DNA of 64,000 bases from Tieghemiomyces parasiticus (GCA_027575765.1 JANBPT010000147.1:1-64000); one strand, 5' to 3'; shown: positions 33,365 through 46,800, numbered from the stretch's first letter. The notes: a model not told the origin generated them from the letters alone. Translations and numbers: made by a program.

Positions 33365-34672
33365 TCACAGATCCACCGTCGGCTTGGGCTTGAACTTCTT
33401 AACGGCCCGCTCGCTGGAGGCGAAGCTGAGTTGACTACCGAAGAGCTGGTATTCCCGGTTGTGGAAGGTGAAGGCGAAGACGGTACCCACCTTGGGTATA
33501 GCTAGGGGGAAGGGGGGGAGAAGATTCACATGGATACGTTAACATCATAGGGCCATGATATGGGGCTAGCTCGGCTTACCCAGCCATACATGGTGATCTT
33601 CTACCTGTAGAAAGGAACCGCGTGTGTAGCATGACTAGATACTTACATTTGAGCTGATCGTTCCGGTTGATCAGCTTGAAGACGCCCTTGGTCTCCTGGA
33701 CTACGATCCCAGTGGCCCCAACCAGACTGGGACACTTGGATTTGACGACTAACGCCCGGTGTGGGCACCACCGAGCAAGGAGAGGAGGAAGGGGGGGGGG
33801 CAGGTGCAAAATAGTATATGGCAAAACATAGTTTCGATTAGCCACGGGTCTTGCCAACCGGACTGTTCTGGCAGCGACCGATTGAGAAGCTGGGAGGGAT
33901 ACCGCGAGAGCTGGCGCCCGCGGGTCTGTATCTCAGGCGGACCAGGGTTGAGGGCTTACCGGTGAGAATGCAACCGTGGTAGTCCGCCTTGAGTAGCTTC
34001 TCAACGAGCAAATTCGCTGAAATGTTTTTGGCTACATCACTCATGTACCCCGTCCATAGTTTATGGAGCGGCTCGAATAGGTGGTACCTGGGGATACACA
34101 ATCAAAGGTATAAAATGGTTGTGGAGTAAGCCGATGAAGGGGGATTACGAGGTGGCGAACGTTAGCAAAAAATCCATCGGGCATATTTACCAGCACACAG
34201 CAAGAAGGGGGCTACGAGAGAGCACGCGTACACCCATGGGCTGGGATGGTAGACTACGCACTTCTTTACCGTCTCTCCACGTACACATATATATATATAT
34301 ACACACACACGTCGACACAGGAACTTACTTCTGACTGTCCTTGGGAATATCATATACTCCTAGCTGACGCTTCTGCCGGCTGTTGAGCGTGACTTGGCCT
34401 TTTGACCGGCGCTGAGACCGAAGAAGCTCCATTCGGTTGATCTTCGTGTCCTTGCTGCGCGACTTGTGAGGATTCATGAGAAGGAGGCTTTGCTCCTTGA
34501 CCCGCCGTTCAAGCTCAAGGTGGTCCTTTGCCTTCACCGTTTGCATTAAGAAGGCCTCCAGTTCGCCACCCTGCAAATAGGCGCTGTAGGAGTCAGTAGT
34601 GAGCGGCCGATTGTCACCGTGGACCCGAGGGTCATAGGGGGCCTGCTGGACAACATCGAAGAACTTGTTCAT
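33365..34672 (-). CDS. POP4: RNase P/MRP subunit POP4 (p29)
   Basis: Protein of the RNase P and RNase MRP ribonucleoproteins (archaeal Rpp29 family), which process tRNA and rRNA precursors. Four exons: 34672-34329, 34087-33960, 33748-33647 and 33501-33365; junctions restore codons in all cases, giving 236 residues. The join yields HLFEPLHKLWTGYM, LLKADYHGCILTVVKSKCPS, LVGATGIVVQETKGVFKLI, NRNDQLKSIPKVGTVFAF and a C-terminus ending KKFKPKPTVDL, closely like remembered human and yeast proteins. The N-terminus is basic (SRSKDTKINRMELLRSQRR). Intron 1 holds a TA/CA microsatellite and intron 2 a C10 sense tract. The last exon was chosen by phase; another acceptor near 33590 gives no match. Confidence 0.88.
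34283..34310. repeat. (TA)n(CA)n microsatellite in POP4 intron 1
   Basis: An uninterrupted dinucleotide repeat switches from TA to CA units inside the first intron of POP4, 18 bases before the exon 1 boundary on the plus strand. Confidence 0.85.
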
Positions 34673-35247
34673 GGAGAAAAAAAAGTGCGAAAAGGGATCC
34701 TCGATGAGGCAATGGAACAATTGGAATGGGTGAATGGAATCGTAACTGAAGGAAGACCGATGCATCTCATGTGCGTTGCCCAGTGTACTTCTTAGCTTGA
34801 CAGGTACCACGCTGCTATGTCAGGGCTGATACTCAGGGCCCCTTGATAATAGTCGGGCGATTGTGGTGGTCCCACCGGTTACAAAGACGGTAGCATAAAT
34901 TATCTCCAAATAGGAGAGGGGTCCTTTCCCTGGTCCTACTTAGCGCGGGTTGGCAACCAAATGTCACTTAGTTATGTGAAAACGCTCTCAACTCTGAACC
35001 CTTAATAATTCGATCATACTCGGACCCGCTTTATTTTCGCAATGCGCCCGTATCCAATTGAGGAGGGGGGGGGGGTTACCAGGCCGTTTTTTAATAAATC
35101 TGGCGTACAGTGTGTCGTAGACGAGCGGTATGGTAGAATGGAGGGAAGTGGGAGACCGTAAGGCGCAAACACCCATCGACGGACCTCCCTTCTCTTGGGC
35201 GAAGCCAGAGCGGCGGCGGGGCTGATATTTCTACACGGACCAGACGT
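34673..35247. other. POP4 promoter and RPL36 3' flank
   Basis: A G10 run near 35067-35076 (C in the minus sense) lies in this spacer. I see no gene or RNA. Confidence 0.45.
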
Positions 35248-35838
35248 TTAGTGGGCACCACGGCGGGCAGCGGCAATGATGTTACCGAGCTCCTCAACCT
35301 TCTTCTTGGCCAGGGAGAAAGAACCAATGCGGGCCTTGGATAGCTTACGGGCGCGCTTGTCCTTGGAGTTCTTCAGCAACTCCATGACACGACGCTCGTA
35401 GGGGGCGAAACCGGCCACCTCACGGACGAGGGAGCGGACGAAGACGGTGTTCTTCGAGCTAGGCTGTTGGTGGGCGAAATGCAGCAAGGGGCGGTGGAAG
35501 GGAAAAGTTGGTTCAGAGTTTAGATTAGTCTCCGGAATCATAGAGTCCGCCCAATGCGACGCCATTCCGACATGTCGCCTGCCATTCGTTCTGCCTAGTG
35601 GTTCCAGCCACCGATGTATCCTATCACGAATTTAGCTAGCAAGTAGTCAGGGCTGTCTCGTTTGAAGGACGGGGACGGATGGATGCCTGGCGTAGCTGGG
35701 GTTCGTTCATCCATCCATCCGTCCCTCCGGCGAAGCAGCGGTGCTTACCCCGTGGACCTTGGCGGGGCGCGCCCGAACCTGGGTGACGAAGCCGCGGTTG
35801 TCACCACGGATGATGCCGGAACGAACGGTGGTCGTCAT
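35248..35838 (-). CDS. RPL36: 60S ribosomal protein L36 (eL36)
   Basis: Large-subunit ribosomal protein. Exon 1 is 35838-35749 ([16 protein letters not shown], then [14 protein letters not shown]), the intron has a GTAAGC donor and ends CAACAG, and exon 2 is 35463-35248. The product has 101 residues against about 100 in yeasts. [19 protein letters not shown] and [20 protein letters not shown] are diagnostic. The intron is 285 bases and carries a CCATCCATCC repeat near 35709-35721 like the one around RPL3. An alternative acceptor seven bases further in would shift the frame, so CAACAG was preferred. Confidence 0.94.
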
Positions 35839-36731
35839 GGTGAAAATATGCGTATATGATCTCGGCTAGAGGAAAGGGGGGTCAAGAACAAAAGAGGTGG
35901 AATCGTGGCCATCACCGCAACGGGTTGGTTAGTATACAGCGAGGTGAACGGTTGGCGTTGACACTAGTGTGAGCGGGCTGACTGGTCGACTCCTGGTGTC
36001 TTTTTGCTTTCCGCAGTTGGAGAAGTGGCGGGCCCACTGTTATGGGCCTAGGGGGCCTCCTAGGCCCACAGCTTGGACGTAGCAGGGGGGGACTAATCCA
36101 GTTCACGTGATGCTATGGATCCAAGAAGGCTGGCCAAGCCTCGCTGCGGTGTAGCACACTTACGGTGGTGGGTATCGAGTATCTGTGCTGTGCATATCGC
36201 AAGCGTCACTCGCCCTCTCCTACTGGCCACGGTGACAAGGTGTTAGGTGTCATCGTCATAGCGGTCACATCGCCTGCGGCCGTCAAGGGCTGTGGATGGG
36301 GCACTCGCCCAGCGCGCCCCCAGGAGGGGGGCCATCATCCAGCCAACACTTTGCTCCAACATCCGCTGCCGAAGGCCAGAGAGGAAGGGTGCAGCGCACC
36401 TCTCGTCCATCGTTAGCAGCCAAGGCCTCACTAGACCGCGCGCCAAGCCATAGCAAATAGCCCCCGCCCCGCACCAGCGAGGCTTGTGTCCTGTAGTCCC
36501 CGCCCTTCCCTTCATCACGCACTGCACCCCTGTCTTACCCACTCGTACCCTGGCCTTGCCAACCTCATTAGCCATCTGCTCTTCACTCGCGCGTCCGCTA
36601 CCGCATAGCACCATCCCATCAGCTTGTACCCCATTCTTCCCCCGGCCCGCATCCGCGACATACCCCTCGAGTTCCAGCCCGCGGAGTATCCTCATCTCCC
36701 CTCCGCGCACCGCCCCCCTTCGGCAATCGCC
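35839..36731. promoter_or_regulatory. Divergent promoter region RPL36 / VPS1
   Basis: About 0.9 kb shared upstream region. The 36430-36720 part is C- and T-rich towards VPS1. Open frames up to 184 codons on the minus strand show no known domain and look fortuitous. Confidence 0.45.
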
Positions 36732-39547
36732 ATGGACTCCAGTCTCATCAAGACCATCAACAAGTTGCAGGATGCCTTCACCACGGTGGGCGTCCACAAC
36801 CCCGTGGACCTGCCCCAGATAGTGGTCATTGGCAGGTAAGCCAGCTTACTTCGTACTATGTGCCGGCCTTGCCTTGCCGTTGGGGCTAGCAAGGTTTGCA
36901 CCCCCCTCCCACTTCGCTGCGCTCCTTGCCTACCTATGGCTGGCGAAGGGTACTCTAAGCCGTCCTCTTCTACCCGTTGCGGCCCCGCTACCGGACCCTT
37001 CAGAACGGCACTATCCCACCACACGTTGCTCATGCCTTCTATTATACAACCCACCGCGTATCCTTACGTACTACCTCACACAGTCAGAGCAGCGGTAAAA
37101 GTTCCGTGCTCGAAAACATCGTCGGCCGCGACTTTCTACCCCGCGGTACCGGTATTGTGACCCGCCGTCCCCTGGTACGTCATATTGTCATAAAGCGAGA
37201 GCATTTATGGAGCATGTTTACCCTATCCATTTACCCCGGACCCCTATGGGCTCCGCAGAGTCGTGCCCCCGTGCGGACACCCAGCATGAGGAGCGATACT
37301 ATCCGGGATGACGTACCGAAGGGCTTGTCATCGGGTCTTGGTGAATGCCCACAGACGCGCATCATTCCCTGACGGCTTCCGTTCTAACTTTTCCCCTCCA
37401 ACCTCTCTGATGCTCCCTTGTGCCACACCGCTCCACCCCTCAGGTCCTCCAACTCATCAATCGTCCGTCGGCGTCCTCGGAATCTCCGAACCCCGACACG
37501 GCCGCCGAGAGCGAAGCGGGTGACGACAAGAAGCCCGATGAATTGCCCGTGCCAGCCAAGTCCGAGGAAAGCCCGGACGAGTGGGGCGAGTTTCTGCACA
37601 AGCCCGGTGTTAAATTCCACGACTTTGGCAAGATCCGCGATGAGATTGTACGCGAGACAGAGGCCAAGACAGGTCGCAACGCTGGAATTTCCTCCATCCC
37701 TATCAATCTACGCATCTTCTCTCCCAACGTACTGACCCTGACCCTGGTGGACCTGCCCGGACTCACCAAGGTGCCTGTTGGGGACCAGCCGAAGGACATT
37801 GAGAAGCAGATCCGTGACATGATCGCCAAGTATATTCTCAAGCCCAACGCCATCATTTTGGCCGTTACCGCTGGTAACACCGACCTGGCCAACTCGGACG
37901 GTCTCAAATTTGCGCGCGAGGTGGACCCTGAGGGTTCACGGACTATCGGCGTGCTGACCAAGATCGACCTGATGGATCAGGGCACGGATGTGGTGGACAT
38001 TCTGGCCGGCCGCGTGATCCCACTGCGGCTGGGCTATGTGCCCGTGGTCAACCGTGGCCAGCGCGATATTGAGGCCGGCAAACGCATCTCGGCCGCGCTG
38101 GAGTATGAGAAGAGTTTCTTTGAGAACCACCCGTCGTACCGCAGCAAGGCCCAATACTGCGGCACGCCGTTCCTGGCCCGTAAGCTCAACATGATCCTCA
38201 TGCACCACATCCGCAACACCCTACCCGAAATCAAGGCCAAGATCCAGGCCGCCCTCGCCAAATACCAGGCCGAGCTGGCGTCCATCGGCGACCCCATGGA
38301 CGAGCAACCTGGGCAGCAGGCCAACGTGGTGCTCAACATCGTGACGGAGTTTTGCAGCGAGTTCCGCTCGGTCATCGAGGGTCACTCCCACGACCTGTCC
38401 AGCTACGAACTGAGTGGTGGCGCGCGCATCAGTTTCGTGTTCCACGAACTCTACTCCAACGGTATCAAGGCCGTCGATCCCTTCGACCACATTAAGGACG
38501 CCGACATCCGTACCCTCCTATACAACTCGTCGGGTTCCTCGCCGGCCCTGTTCGTGGCCACCTCGGCCTTCGAGGTGATCGTCAAGCAGCAGATTCGGCG
38601 CTTGGAAGATCCCAGTCTCAAGTGCGTGTCGCTGACGTACGACGAGCTGGTGCGCATCGTGGCCCAGCTCCTCCAGAAGCCCTTCTTTAAGCGGTTCCCG
38701 AGCCTCAAGGAGCGCTTCTACTCGCAGGTGCTCGGCTTCCTCAAGCAGGCTATGGTGCCTACCAACAAGCTGGTGCAGGACCTGATCTCCATGGAGGGCG
38801 TGTATGTCAACACGGCTCACCCGGACTTCCTCAACGGCCACAAGGCCATCGCCATTGTCAACGAGCGCATGAACCCGCGTCCGGCCGGCACCGATCCGCG
38901 CGCGGTGGGGGCCGTCCCAGCCGGCAGCCGCGGCACACCCAACATGCCGCGCTCTAGCGCCGACGAGGACTTGGCCGGGACCGGCGGCGGTGCGGCGAAT
39001 GGCGGTGGTTTCTTTGGCAGCTTTTTTGGCAAAAACAAACGGGCCAAGCAGGCCCTAATGGAACCCCCGCCGCCGGTCCTCAAGGCCTCGGGCACCCTGT
39101 CCGAGCGCGAACAGATGGAAACGGAGGTCATCAAGTTGCTGATCAACTCCTACTTCAACATTGTCAAGCGCACCGTCATCGACATGGTCCCCAAGGCCAT
39201 CATGCTCAACCTGGTCAACCGGGCCAAGGACGAACTCCAGCGCGCCCTCCTGGCCGAGCTATACAAGGCTGACGTCCTTGATGATCTGCTCAAGGAGTCG
39301 GATTTCACCGTCCAGCGCCGGAGGGAGTGCAAGAAGATGATCGAGGCCCTACAGAAAGCCGACGAGGTAAGTACCACTTCTGTGCGTTGGTTGGGCGAGT
39401 GTGCTGTCTTGATACGGTTCGCCATACCACTCTGGCGCTGGAGTTAAATGGTCGCTGACCCACCATGCCGAAACAAACTCTACTCTAACACCATTTCACG
39501 TTTCCGCTGCTCACCTTATCCTCTCTCAGATTGTCGCTTCGGTTTAA
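36732..39547 (+). CDS. VPS1: Dynamin-like GTPase VPS1
   Basis: Large GTPase that severs Golgi/endosomal vesicles and aids peroxisome fission. Four exons: 36732-36835, 37084-37174, 37444-39366 and 39530-39547, giving 711 residues (yeast Vps1 has 704). The P-loop GSQSSGKSS is split by intron 1 at the Ser; then come [33 protein letters not shown] (G3) and [10 protein letters not shown] (G4). The stalk contains [18 protein letters not shown] and the GED block [19 protein letters not shown]. The insert [17 protein letters not shown] followed by [11 protein letters not shown] favours Vps1 over Dnm1. The last exon codes only IVASV before the stop. There is no PH or proline-rich domain, as expected for a fungal dynamin. 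Confidence 0.94.
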
Positions 39548-39947
39548 GTCCCGATTTGCTACCACTTTGTCCGCCCTGAAGTCCGTCCGTCCCTCCTCCC
39601 CTGTGTCTCTGGGGGCCCCTAGGCCCACACCCGCGTCCTCTTTACCCGTTCCCACTCCAACCACTCGATTTCGCCGCTGTACTCCCTTATCGTTTCTGCA
39701 CCCTTTTTCGCGGTTCTCTTCACCAAATCAGAGCTTCTTTATCGGCTTCTCACGTTCTGCAATGTTTTACCCGAATTTCTATTTGACTCCTCTCTCTGCC
39801 TGCTAGCCCGTTGTAGTTCATTAAATGAACGGTTACTTTTTTCTTTGTACGTTTGAATCATGGTACACCAAATGAGGTCTAGCCAAGTAAGCTGACCCCC
39901 ACGCTTTATTTACTCAGCAGATGGGGGCGGCGGCAAATCATTTACAC
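39548..39947. other. Convergent 3' flanks of VPS1 and YME2
   Basis: T- and C-rich spacer between two convergent genes, with a T-rich patch at 39836-39850. No gene seen. Confidence 0.5.
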
Positions 39948-42946
39948 TTATCTGGAGTTGATCAGCTTCTGCAACTCGGTATTCTCCACTTCGAGGGTCT
40001 CGGTGGTTTGGTGAGCCTTGGCTAGTTTGGCGAGGAGCCATCCGACGCGGCTGCCCAACTGCTCGGGTACTTGGGCGTTCGTGATTCTCGAGTCATCCGC
40101 GTCATACAGCGACGGCACGACCCAGGACAGCCACCAAGAGGGCCAGACAAACCGCGGCACCAGCTGATCTACCGCCCACCCCCTCTGGCGTTTCAGACCA
40201 GCCAGCTGGCTAGGCGGGGTGGGGATTCCTTTGAACCCGGCCATTCCTTCCAGCCGCTGCAGCTCGTCCTCGTACTTGCGGATGTAGGCGGCCTGCTGGT
40301 CAATGAGAAGCTTATTGGTCTTGATCTTCATGGTGGACGCGTACACACGGTCCTGAAGGATCCGACGGAACGCGGCGGTAAGGACCGGGCGGGCGGGCCG
40401 AATGTAGGCCGGGCGGCCGTTCTCCTGGACCACGTTGATGAGGTCACCGAACTCCATGGCCAGGAGGGGCTGGTCGTCCCCATTGAACAGTGGGGACGAC
40501 AGGACACGGTAGTAATTAACCTGCTCGTCGGTCGCCAGGGCCTCCATCAGGGCCCAGAACTGGACAGGCGTCCAGCGGATCTTGGTAATGGATGGGCCGG
40601 GACTGGCCCCGCTGTTAGCGGCGGCCGCGGCCCCGACTGTCACCGCGTCGTCGCTACCGTCCTTCTCGGCGAGCGCAAACTTTCGGATTTCTGCGGCGGC
40701 TTTGGCCACAATGTCGTCGACGGCCTCATCGATAGGCTGGCCACCCTTCACCTTGCGGATAAGTAGCTCCAGGTCGGTTAGTCGACCGCCGAGGCAGTCC
40801 ACAGCGCGCTCGAGCTGGCCTACCAGGGATGCATACTCTTGCTGGTCTGAGGCCTTCTCACGCGCACTCCGCTTATCCTTCGCCGGTTCTTCCGTATGGT
40901 CAGTCACGTTAGGCGGCTGGACGAGGCCAAACTCTAACTTGAGTACCCGCACGGCGCTTTCCGGGGACGCATCGGTCAGGAAAAGGTTGTTGACTGATTT
41001 GTGAGGCAGGGACCGGCTCAGGGCCCGCGAAGCGGCCACGTTTGAGGACACGAACACCACGTGGGCGGCCTGGTTCTCTGCCAGCAGGGCCGCCCACTTG
41101 GCCAAGGTATCCCACAGCATCCGCTGGTGGCCGTCGACATCGCGGTTCATAAACCCGTTGATAATAATCAGCGGAGTCTCCTCCGGGTGGTAGGCCAGTT
41201 CGCTGCCGCCCACCAAGGGCTTGGTGTTGACCGCACTGCCAGCGGCCGTCTTCGCGGCCGACTTGTCGTCGGGTGGGCCGGTAAACATGGCGCCTAGGCG
41301 CTCGGCCCACGACGGGGGGCGGGCCGCGGTGGCGGCAGCCTCCCGGTGTTCCTTTTGCACCTCCTCACGCACCTCGTGGATGGCCACGGCGACGCACTCC
41401 AATACCTTATTGATTTGGGACTCGATGCTGGCTGACAGCCCAGCCTTCTGGCCCGTTGTGGCGGTGATGGCCATATCCATCAAGTTGGTGGCGTTCTGCA
41501 TGAAGCTGAACACGGGGCGGTATCCGACCTGTTTTGCCAGGATAACTAGCATTTCATGTTCATTGCGGGCGCGGGCCAGCTCGTCAGCCTGGATTACTAT
41601 CTGGTACGGCCGGTCCTTGGTCACTTGGCGCACGATTTCGGATTTGCCTGTGCCGTGGGGCCCCTGGACCAGGATGAACGTCTCGGGTACCTCGTGCAAC
41701 CACTTATCCAGCCGCGCCCGATCCTGTTGCCGTTCAGACCAGATCTCCATGCGCTGATCGTCGGCAGCGTGCGGGTCCCGGAAGATACGTGATAGGGTCT
41801 GGCGGCTCAGCCAGCGGTAGATCGGGTAGTTTTCCGGGTTAAAGCGCTGCAGGATCCTGCTCTCGATGAAAAAGATACGGACCGGGTCGAATACGGCGTA
41901 AACCACGGCGATGAAGGCGCCAGCAAGTAGTGGGAGCACCAGGCGCGGGTGCGAGGTGAGCCAGTCCAAGATGTACTTCTTGCGCATCACGCGTTCGTAG
42001 GCCAGCCGAATCTCGGTGTCGTCCAGGATCACGCCGTGGAGGCAATTGCGCGCACTGGCTGCCGAGCGGATCCGGGTGTACTGGACAACCGCGTAGCGCG
42101 GCATGTCCTTGACGGTCGGTGCCTGGATGGTGATGTCGTAGATACGGCCGAAGGGACGGAACTCGCGGTAGAGGCGCTCAATCGATACGTCCGGGCCGTA
42201 AAATTCGACACGTAGGCGGCTTGACGGGTACCAGTTAATCATGTCCTCTGAGAACGGGTGGCCACGCACCCGAAACGACCGAGTCTTCTGGAGGTTAAAC
42301 CAATTGCGGGCGATGCGGGCGGTGAGGTGCTCCTGGATTTTTCCGTCGAGCTTCGCGTTGAGTTCGTTCACATCGATGTGCGCCTGGGTAATCTCGGGGC
42401 TGTCCGGCCGGTATCGGAACCGCGCAAGCAACCCACCCTCCTTAAGCCGCGGCGTGGTACTACTAATTTCCAGTCCGCATGGCAGGTCATTCGGGATTAG
42501 GGAGTGGCGGATGTGGGAGCGGAGACCCGGCTGGGAGCGCAGAAACAGGTAGCTGCGGAAGTCGAAGCGGCCGAATTTTATCGGATACACATTGTCGAAG
42601 TAGACGGTGAGCTCAGGCCACTAAGGAGGAAGGGAAGCAGGGTGTGTGGAAGGCGGAGAATTAGTCAGGGTGGGGGAAGGTAGAGTCCGGGCCAATAGAG
42701 GCACCCCGCTTATTGCCCGGACGTGGTGAAGCCGGCTAGCCACGGTGCGGCCCCAACATTAATAGAACTTACTGATATGTTTTGGCTGACCTCCGTGTTC
42801 TCCACTGGGTCGGGGCTCTTTTCACCGTCGGCATCGGCTGCCGTGGAAGACACCGAACGGGCCCATCGCCGGCGCCATAGGAGTGGGCCCGGACGAATAG
42901 ACCCGCAGCGACCGTGTGGCCGGGTCGTCCGCAGTACGGGGAACAT
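39948..42946 (-). CDS. YME2: Mitochondrial escape protein YME2
   Basis: Inner-membrane mitochondrial protein involved in mtDNA nucleoid structure; found in fungi. Exon 1 is 42946-42773 and exon 2 is 42620-39948, joined in phase 0 (GTAAGT donor, CCTTAG acceptor), for 948 residues. The N-terminus (FPVLRTTRPHGRCGSIRP) is Arg-rich and suits a presequence. The join gives LTVYFDNVYPIKFGRFDFR, the family signature. An RRM lies at about 195-265 (LRVEFYGPDVSIERLYREF, FGRIYDITIQAP), a membrane span at about 285-303 (LVLPLLAGAFIAVVYAVF), and an ATPase P-loop GPHGTGKSE near 378. The C-terminus ends in a helical LEVENTELQKLINSR. An earlier TTG codon at 42955 was not used as the start. Confidence 0.92.
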
Positions 42947-43805
42947 AGCGGTCAAGTTAGCAGAACACGGGTGGAACTAAGCTGGTGCTAATTGGTCCCT
43001 CGGATACGCATGTGGGGGGAGGGAAATTGGATACGTGCTGAATAAATTGCCTCGAATGCTGCGAGCTGCTTGGCCACGCTCGGGTTGCTAGACGCAGGAT
43101 GTTTGGGGTAAATGTAGATAATAGACGTAGTGGGTGGTGATGGCAGCCCGGATGCATGTACTTTGCTCCTCTGAAGGTAAGGCTGGGTAGTTTACGATGA
43201 TCAGCAATTGGCACTGGGGGGAGTGAAGTATTTCGGCTGGCATCTTGTTCTAGGTTCGAGTGACGACAGATGCGGTGGCCCTTCTCCGCCTTTGACGTCA
43301 CCGCCCCGCCCCTCTCAACGGCAACTGTTCTGCCACCCTCAATTAACGCTGCTGGCTTCTGGCTCCGCTGGGTATAGAGTTTAGTACGATAGTAAGGTTA
43401 CTCGGGCGCCACTTGTGGCATGAAAGGGTACCAAACTTCAGCCCACCAGGGTACATCAGGCCAAGTTGGTCTCTCACCCTTGCCGGTGGGGCGGAGTCCA
43501 ACCACCACCAACTCAGTCCCTCCCCCCGCCACCCAACCAAGCCATACTTGGCTGCGGTGGCGAAGTCCCCAAAACCTGCCCAGGCTGGCCAGCTCACCCT
43601 GTTGTTCAGCTCCAACGTCACCCCCAAGGCCTACCGTTCCCTTCGTCCTATTTGCAACGAAGGGCCTACTGACGGTCACACCCTCCTCCTTCGGCTGTTA
43701 CTACTCGCCCACCCCATTGCTGGCCGGAGATTCTACCCCTGAGCGACATTCATAACGTGTCGACGTGGACGGCCGACCCCCCTTCCTCTTGTCACCACCC
43801 CCGCC
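42947..43805. promoter_or_regulatory. Divergent promoter region YME2 / HRQ1
   Basis: About 0.86 kb between divergent genes. Several open frames of 60-110 codons overlap on both strands without a known domain. The final 100 bases before HRQ1 are C-rich in the sense direction. Confidence 0.45.
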
Positions 43806-46800
43806 ATGGCAGACGTAGCTGCCCTACCTGAGTACCTCCTCCGCCTGCGCCGGCTGTTCCAGCAGCTCAACCTACTCTACCATTTCCTACGGATAAAGAC
43901 CACGGCCAGCCTGATCCCGGTGGAGAAGTTACTTACCGGGCTGGAGGCCAACACCCAGGAGACCCTGACCCTAGGAGACTGGGTCGCTTTCCAGGCCGTC
44001 GACCCTTCCGTCCAGGTCCTGTACCTGGCCCCGAATTTTCTTGCCACCTTGACGCCTAACCCGGCCGCCGAATTTTCCCAGAAACCCACGACGACTGCGC
44101 CTCAGCGCCCGTCGGCTTACCTTCGACGCGGAAATGAAGTCTTGGCCGTTCACCTCACGGATGCCGTGGATCCGGAGACTCCGGCGCCCAAGCGGGCGCG
44201 GAAAGGCCGGGGCATAGTGCAACGACCCACAGTCCCCAGTGCCCTAGTCGTGACCAAGTGGATTCATCATTACAACTCTCGGTTCGACCGGCAGCTCAGT
44301 GAGTTTTGGCAGCGGTGTACCGACCGGGGTTCCGATCCCGCAGTGGTGGTAGCCACCGAAGCCCGGGAACGGTTCCCGCATCTGACTGTCGATCCTCGTC
44401 CGATGGAGCCGACACTTAATACCGCAGCAGCGGCGGAAGGCGAGCCGGAATTTGACGTCCCAACTTACGTCGAGAAGCTGAAGGCTCGCTCCGACGCCGC
44501 GGAACGTATACCTGGGCACGGCTATAGGGTCAATGAAGCCCGGGTAGCCGAGTACGCCTCGGTCGCCCCCATCGCCCTGGACCCCCGGGTCCTCGATACC
44601 CTAAGGCAGCTCCACAGCGTCGAGTCCCTCTACAGTCACCAGGCGGCCGCTATCGAAGGCGTACTCGACGGCCGTCACGTGGTAATCAGCACCGCCACCG
44701 CCAGTGGGAAATCCCTCGTCTTCCAGGCCCCCATTCTTCATACCCTCCTCCAAGACCCCAGTGCCTGCGCCTTGGCGATTTATCCTACCAAGGCCCTCAC
44801 CCAGGACCAAATCCGCGCCTTTCGCGATCTCCTAGCTCATCATCCCAACGAGTTGGGTGACGTGACCGTGGCAGTGTACGACGGCGACACTCCAACCGGC
44901 CCCACCGTACGCTCCGAGATTCGTGAGCGCGCCGCCGTCGTATTTACCAACCCAGACATGCTTCACACCGCCATCCTCCCCCACCACCCCCGCTGGCAGC
45001 GGTTCCTCAGCCACCTCCGCTACGTCGTGCTGGACGAGCTTCATGTCTACCAGGGTGACTTTGGCGCCCACGTAGCCTGGATATTGCGCCGACTCCAACG
45101 TCTGTGCAGGGCCCTCGGTAATCCACACGCCCAGTTTATCGCCAGCAGCGCCACCATCGCCGACCCTGGGGTCCACCTGCGCACCTTAGCGGGGATCCCT
45201 CTCCATAGTCCACCACTTCTGGTCGACCGCGAAGGGTCGGCCGCGGGGCCCCGCCACCTGTTACTATGGCGACCATCCAATCCCAACCACCAAGTCGAAG
45301 TGGCAGATCGGCTACTCGAGTTGTTACGCGCCAGGGCCCGCACTCTGGTATTCTGCAAGTCTCGGCGCGCCTGCGAACTGGTCTTCCAGCTGACTCGCGA
45401 GCGGCTACGGAGAGACCCCCTCCTGACCCCTTTTCTCCCGCGTATCTTCTCCTACCGTGGCGGATACCTCCCGGCTCAAAGGCGGCTCATTGAGTCGCAG
45501 CTTTTCCATGGCGAACTGCTGGCGGTCATTGCCACCAACGCCCTCGAACTGGGGATAGATGTGGGCCAGCTGGACGCCGTCGTGATGTGCGGGGTCCCCA
45601 CTAGTCTAGCCTCGTTTCATCAACAGGCCGGTCGGGCTGGGCGCCGCGGCCAGGGTGCCTTAGTGCTCGTGGTACCTGATTTAACCGACGCGTGGGATAG
45701 CATGTACGCCCAGCAACCCCAGGTCCTGTTCGAAGCCCGGCCGCCCGACTTGGCATTGGACATTTACCAGCCAGCTGTGTGCGTACCTCAGCTGCAGTGC
45801 GCTGCCTTCGAGAGAAAGATTGACTTGGTGGGAGACGTATCCCTCTTCGGCGACGATGCAGTTGCCCTGGTTCGCGAAAATCTGCTGCATGATACCGACG
45901 GGGTAAGTTGCTCGTGATTAGCCGTATCCTTAGGCCCTACTAGTTCATAGGTGGGAGCGTTCCTAGTTACAAAGCTACCGAGATGCCGTCCCGCCCCACG
46001 TCCGTTACCCATGTTTCTGATCTGGTCTACACCTCCCCATATCGTTTCATTTTACACCCTCCCCCCCTATCCTTCCATTAGCTATATATTACCCACCCCA
46101 CCTACCGACCCTACCCACCCGCCGTAGTTGACATTCGAGGTGGCCAGGAAACCTACTTTGGCGTGTTGGACACGACCCATGATGCGTACACCGTCATAGA
46201 GGAACTCGAGCTGTCCCGTGCCCTGTTCACCGTCTACGAGGACGGAGTTTTCCTGTTTCAGGGTCGTAATTACACCATGGACCGTGTGGTGCCGGCCCAG
46301 CGGGCCGTCCTCGTCCGTCGCAGTCTGGAGCCCTGGTATACAATACCCCAAACGGTCACCCGCTGCGAACTGCCAACGTCATGGACGGCTGAACAGATCG
46401 TGCGGGGCGTGGCGGTCGGGAGTGGACGGTTAGAAGGTGAGTTTGAGCACGGCTTGATCCGCAGGGAGAAGTGTCCGGATTTCGAGTATGGAGGGACTAG
46501 GATGGTGCCATATCTAAATAACCATGCCTCCCGACAGGTAAGCTGTAGAAGCCGTTTGCTTACGCATGTTAACCCTCATATTTCCACTGGGTTCATCCTC
46601 CCCCTCCCGCACTCCTTTGCTTCTCAGTCATCACACAGACCCTTGGCTTCCACCGCTTCGATATCCACACTAATAAACTAGTGGAAACGGTCGAGCGCAA
46701 GTCGCCTGAGCTCGCCATGCCCGGCTTCGGTATGTGGGTTGACCTACCGCATGGGATGTTGACTACCCTCCAACAGGCCTCCCACACGATCGGGCCTAGC

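Noticed and set aside
33580..33610. Alternative small exon in POP4 between exons 3 and 4
   Set aside because: A CTACAG acceptor and GTAAGC donor exist, but the inserted residues match nothing in the family, while the direct splice to 33501 gives the conserved SIPKVGTVF.
36243..36797. 184-codon minus-strand frame between RPL36 and VPS1
   Set aside because: It overlaps the VPS1 start, has no domain, and open frames on the other strand overlap it. Its composition looks like random GC-rich sequence.
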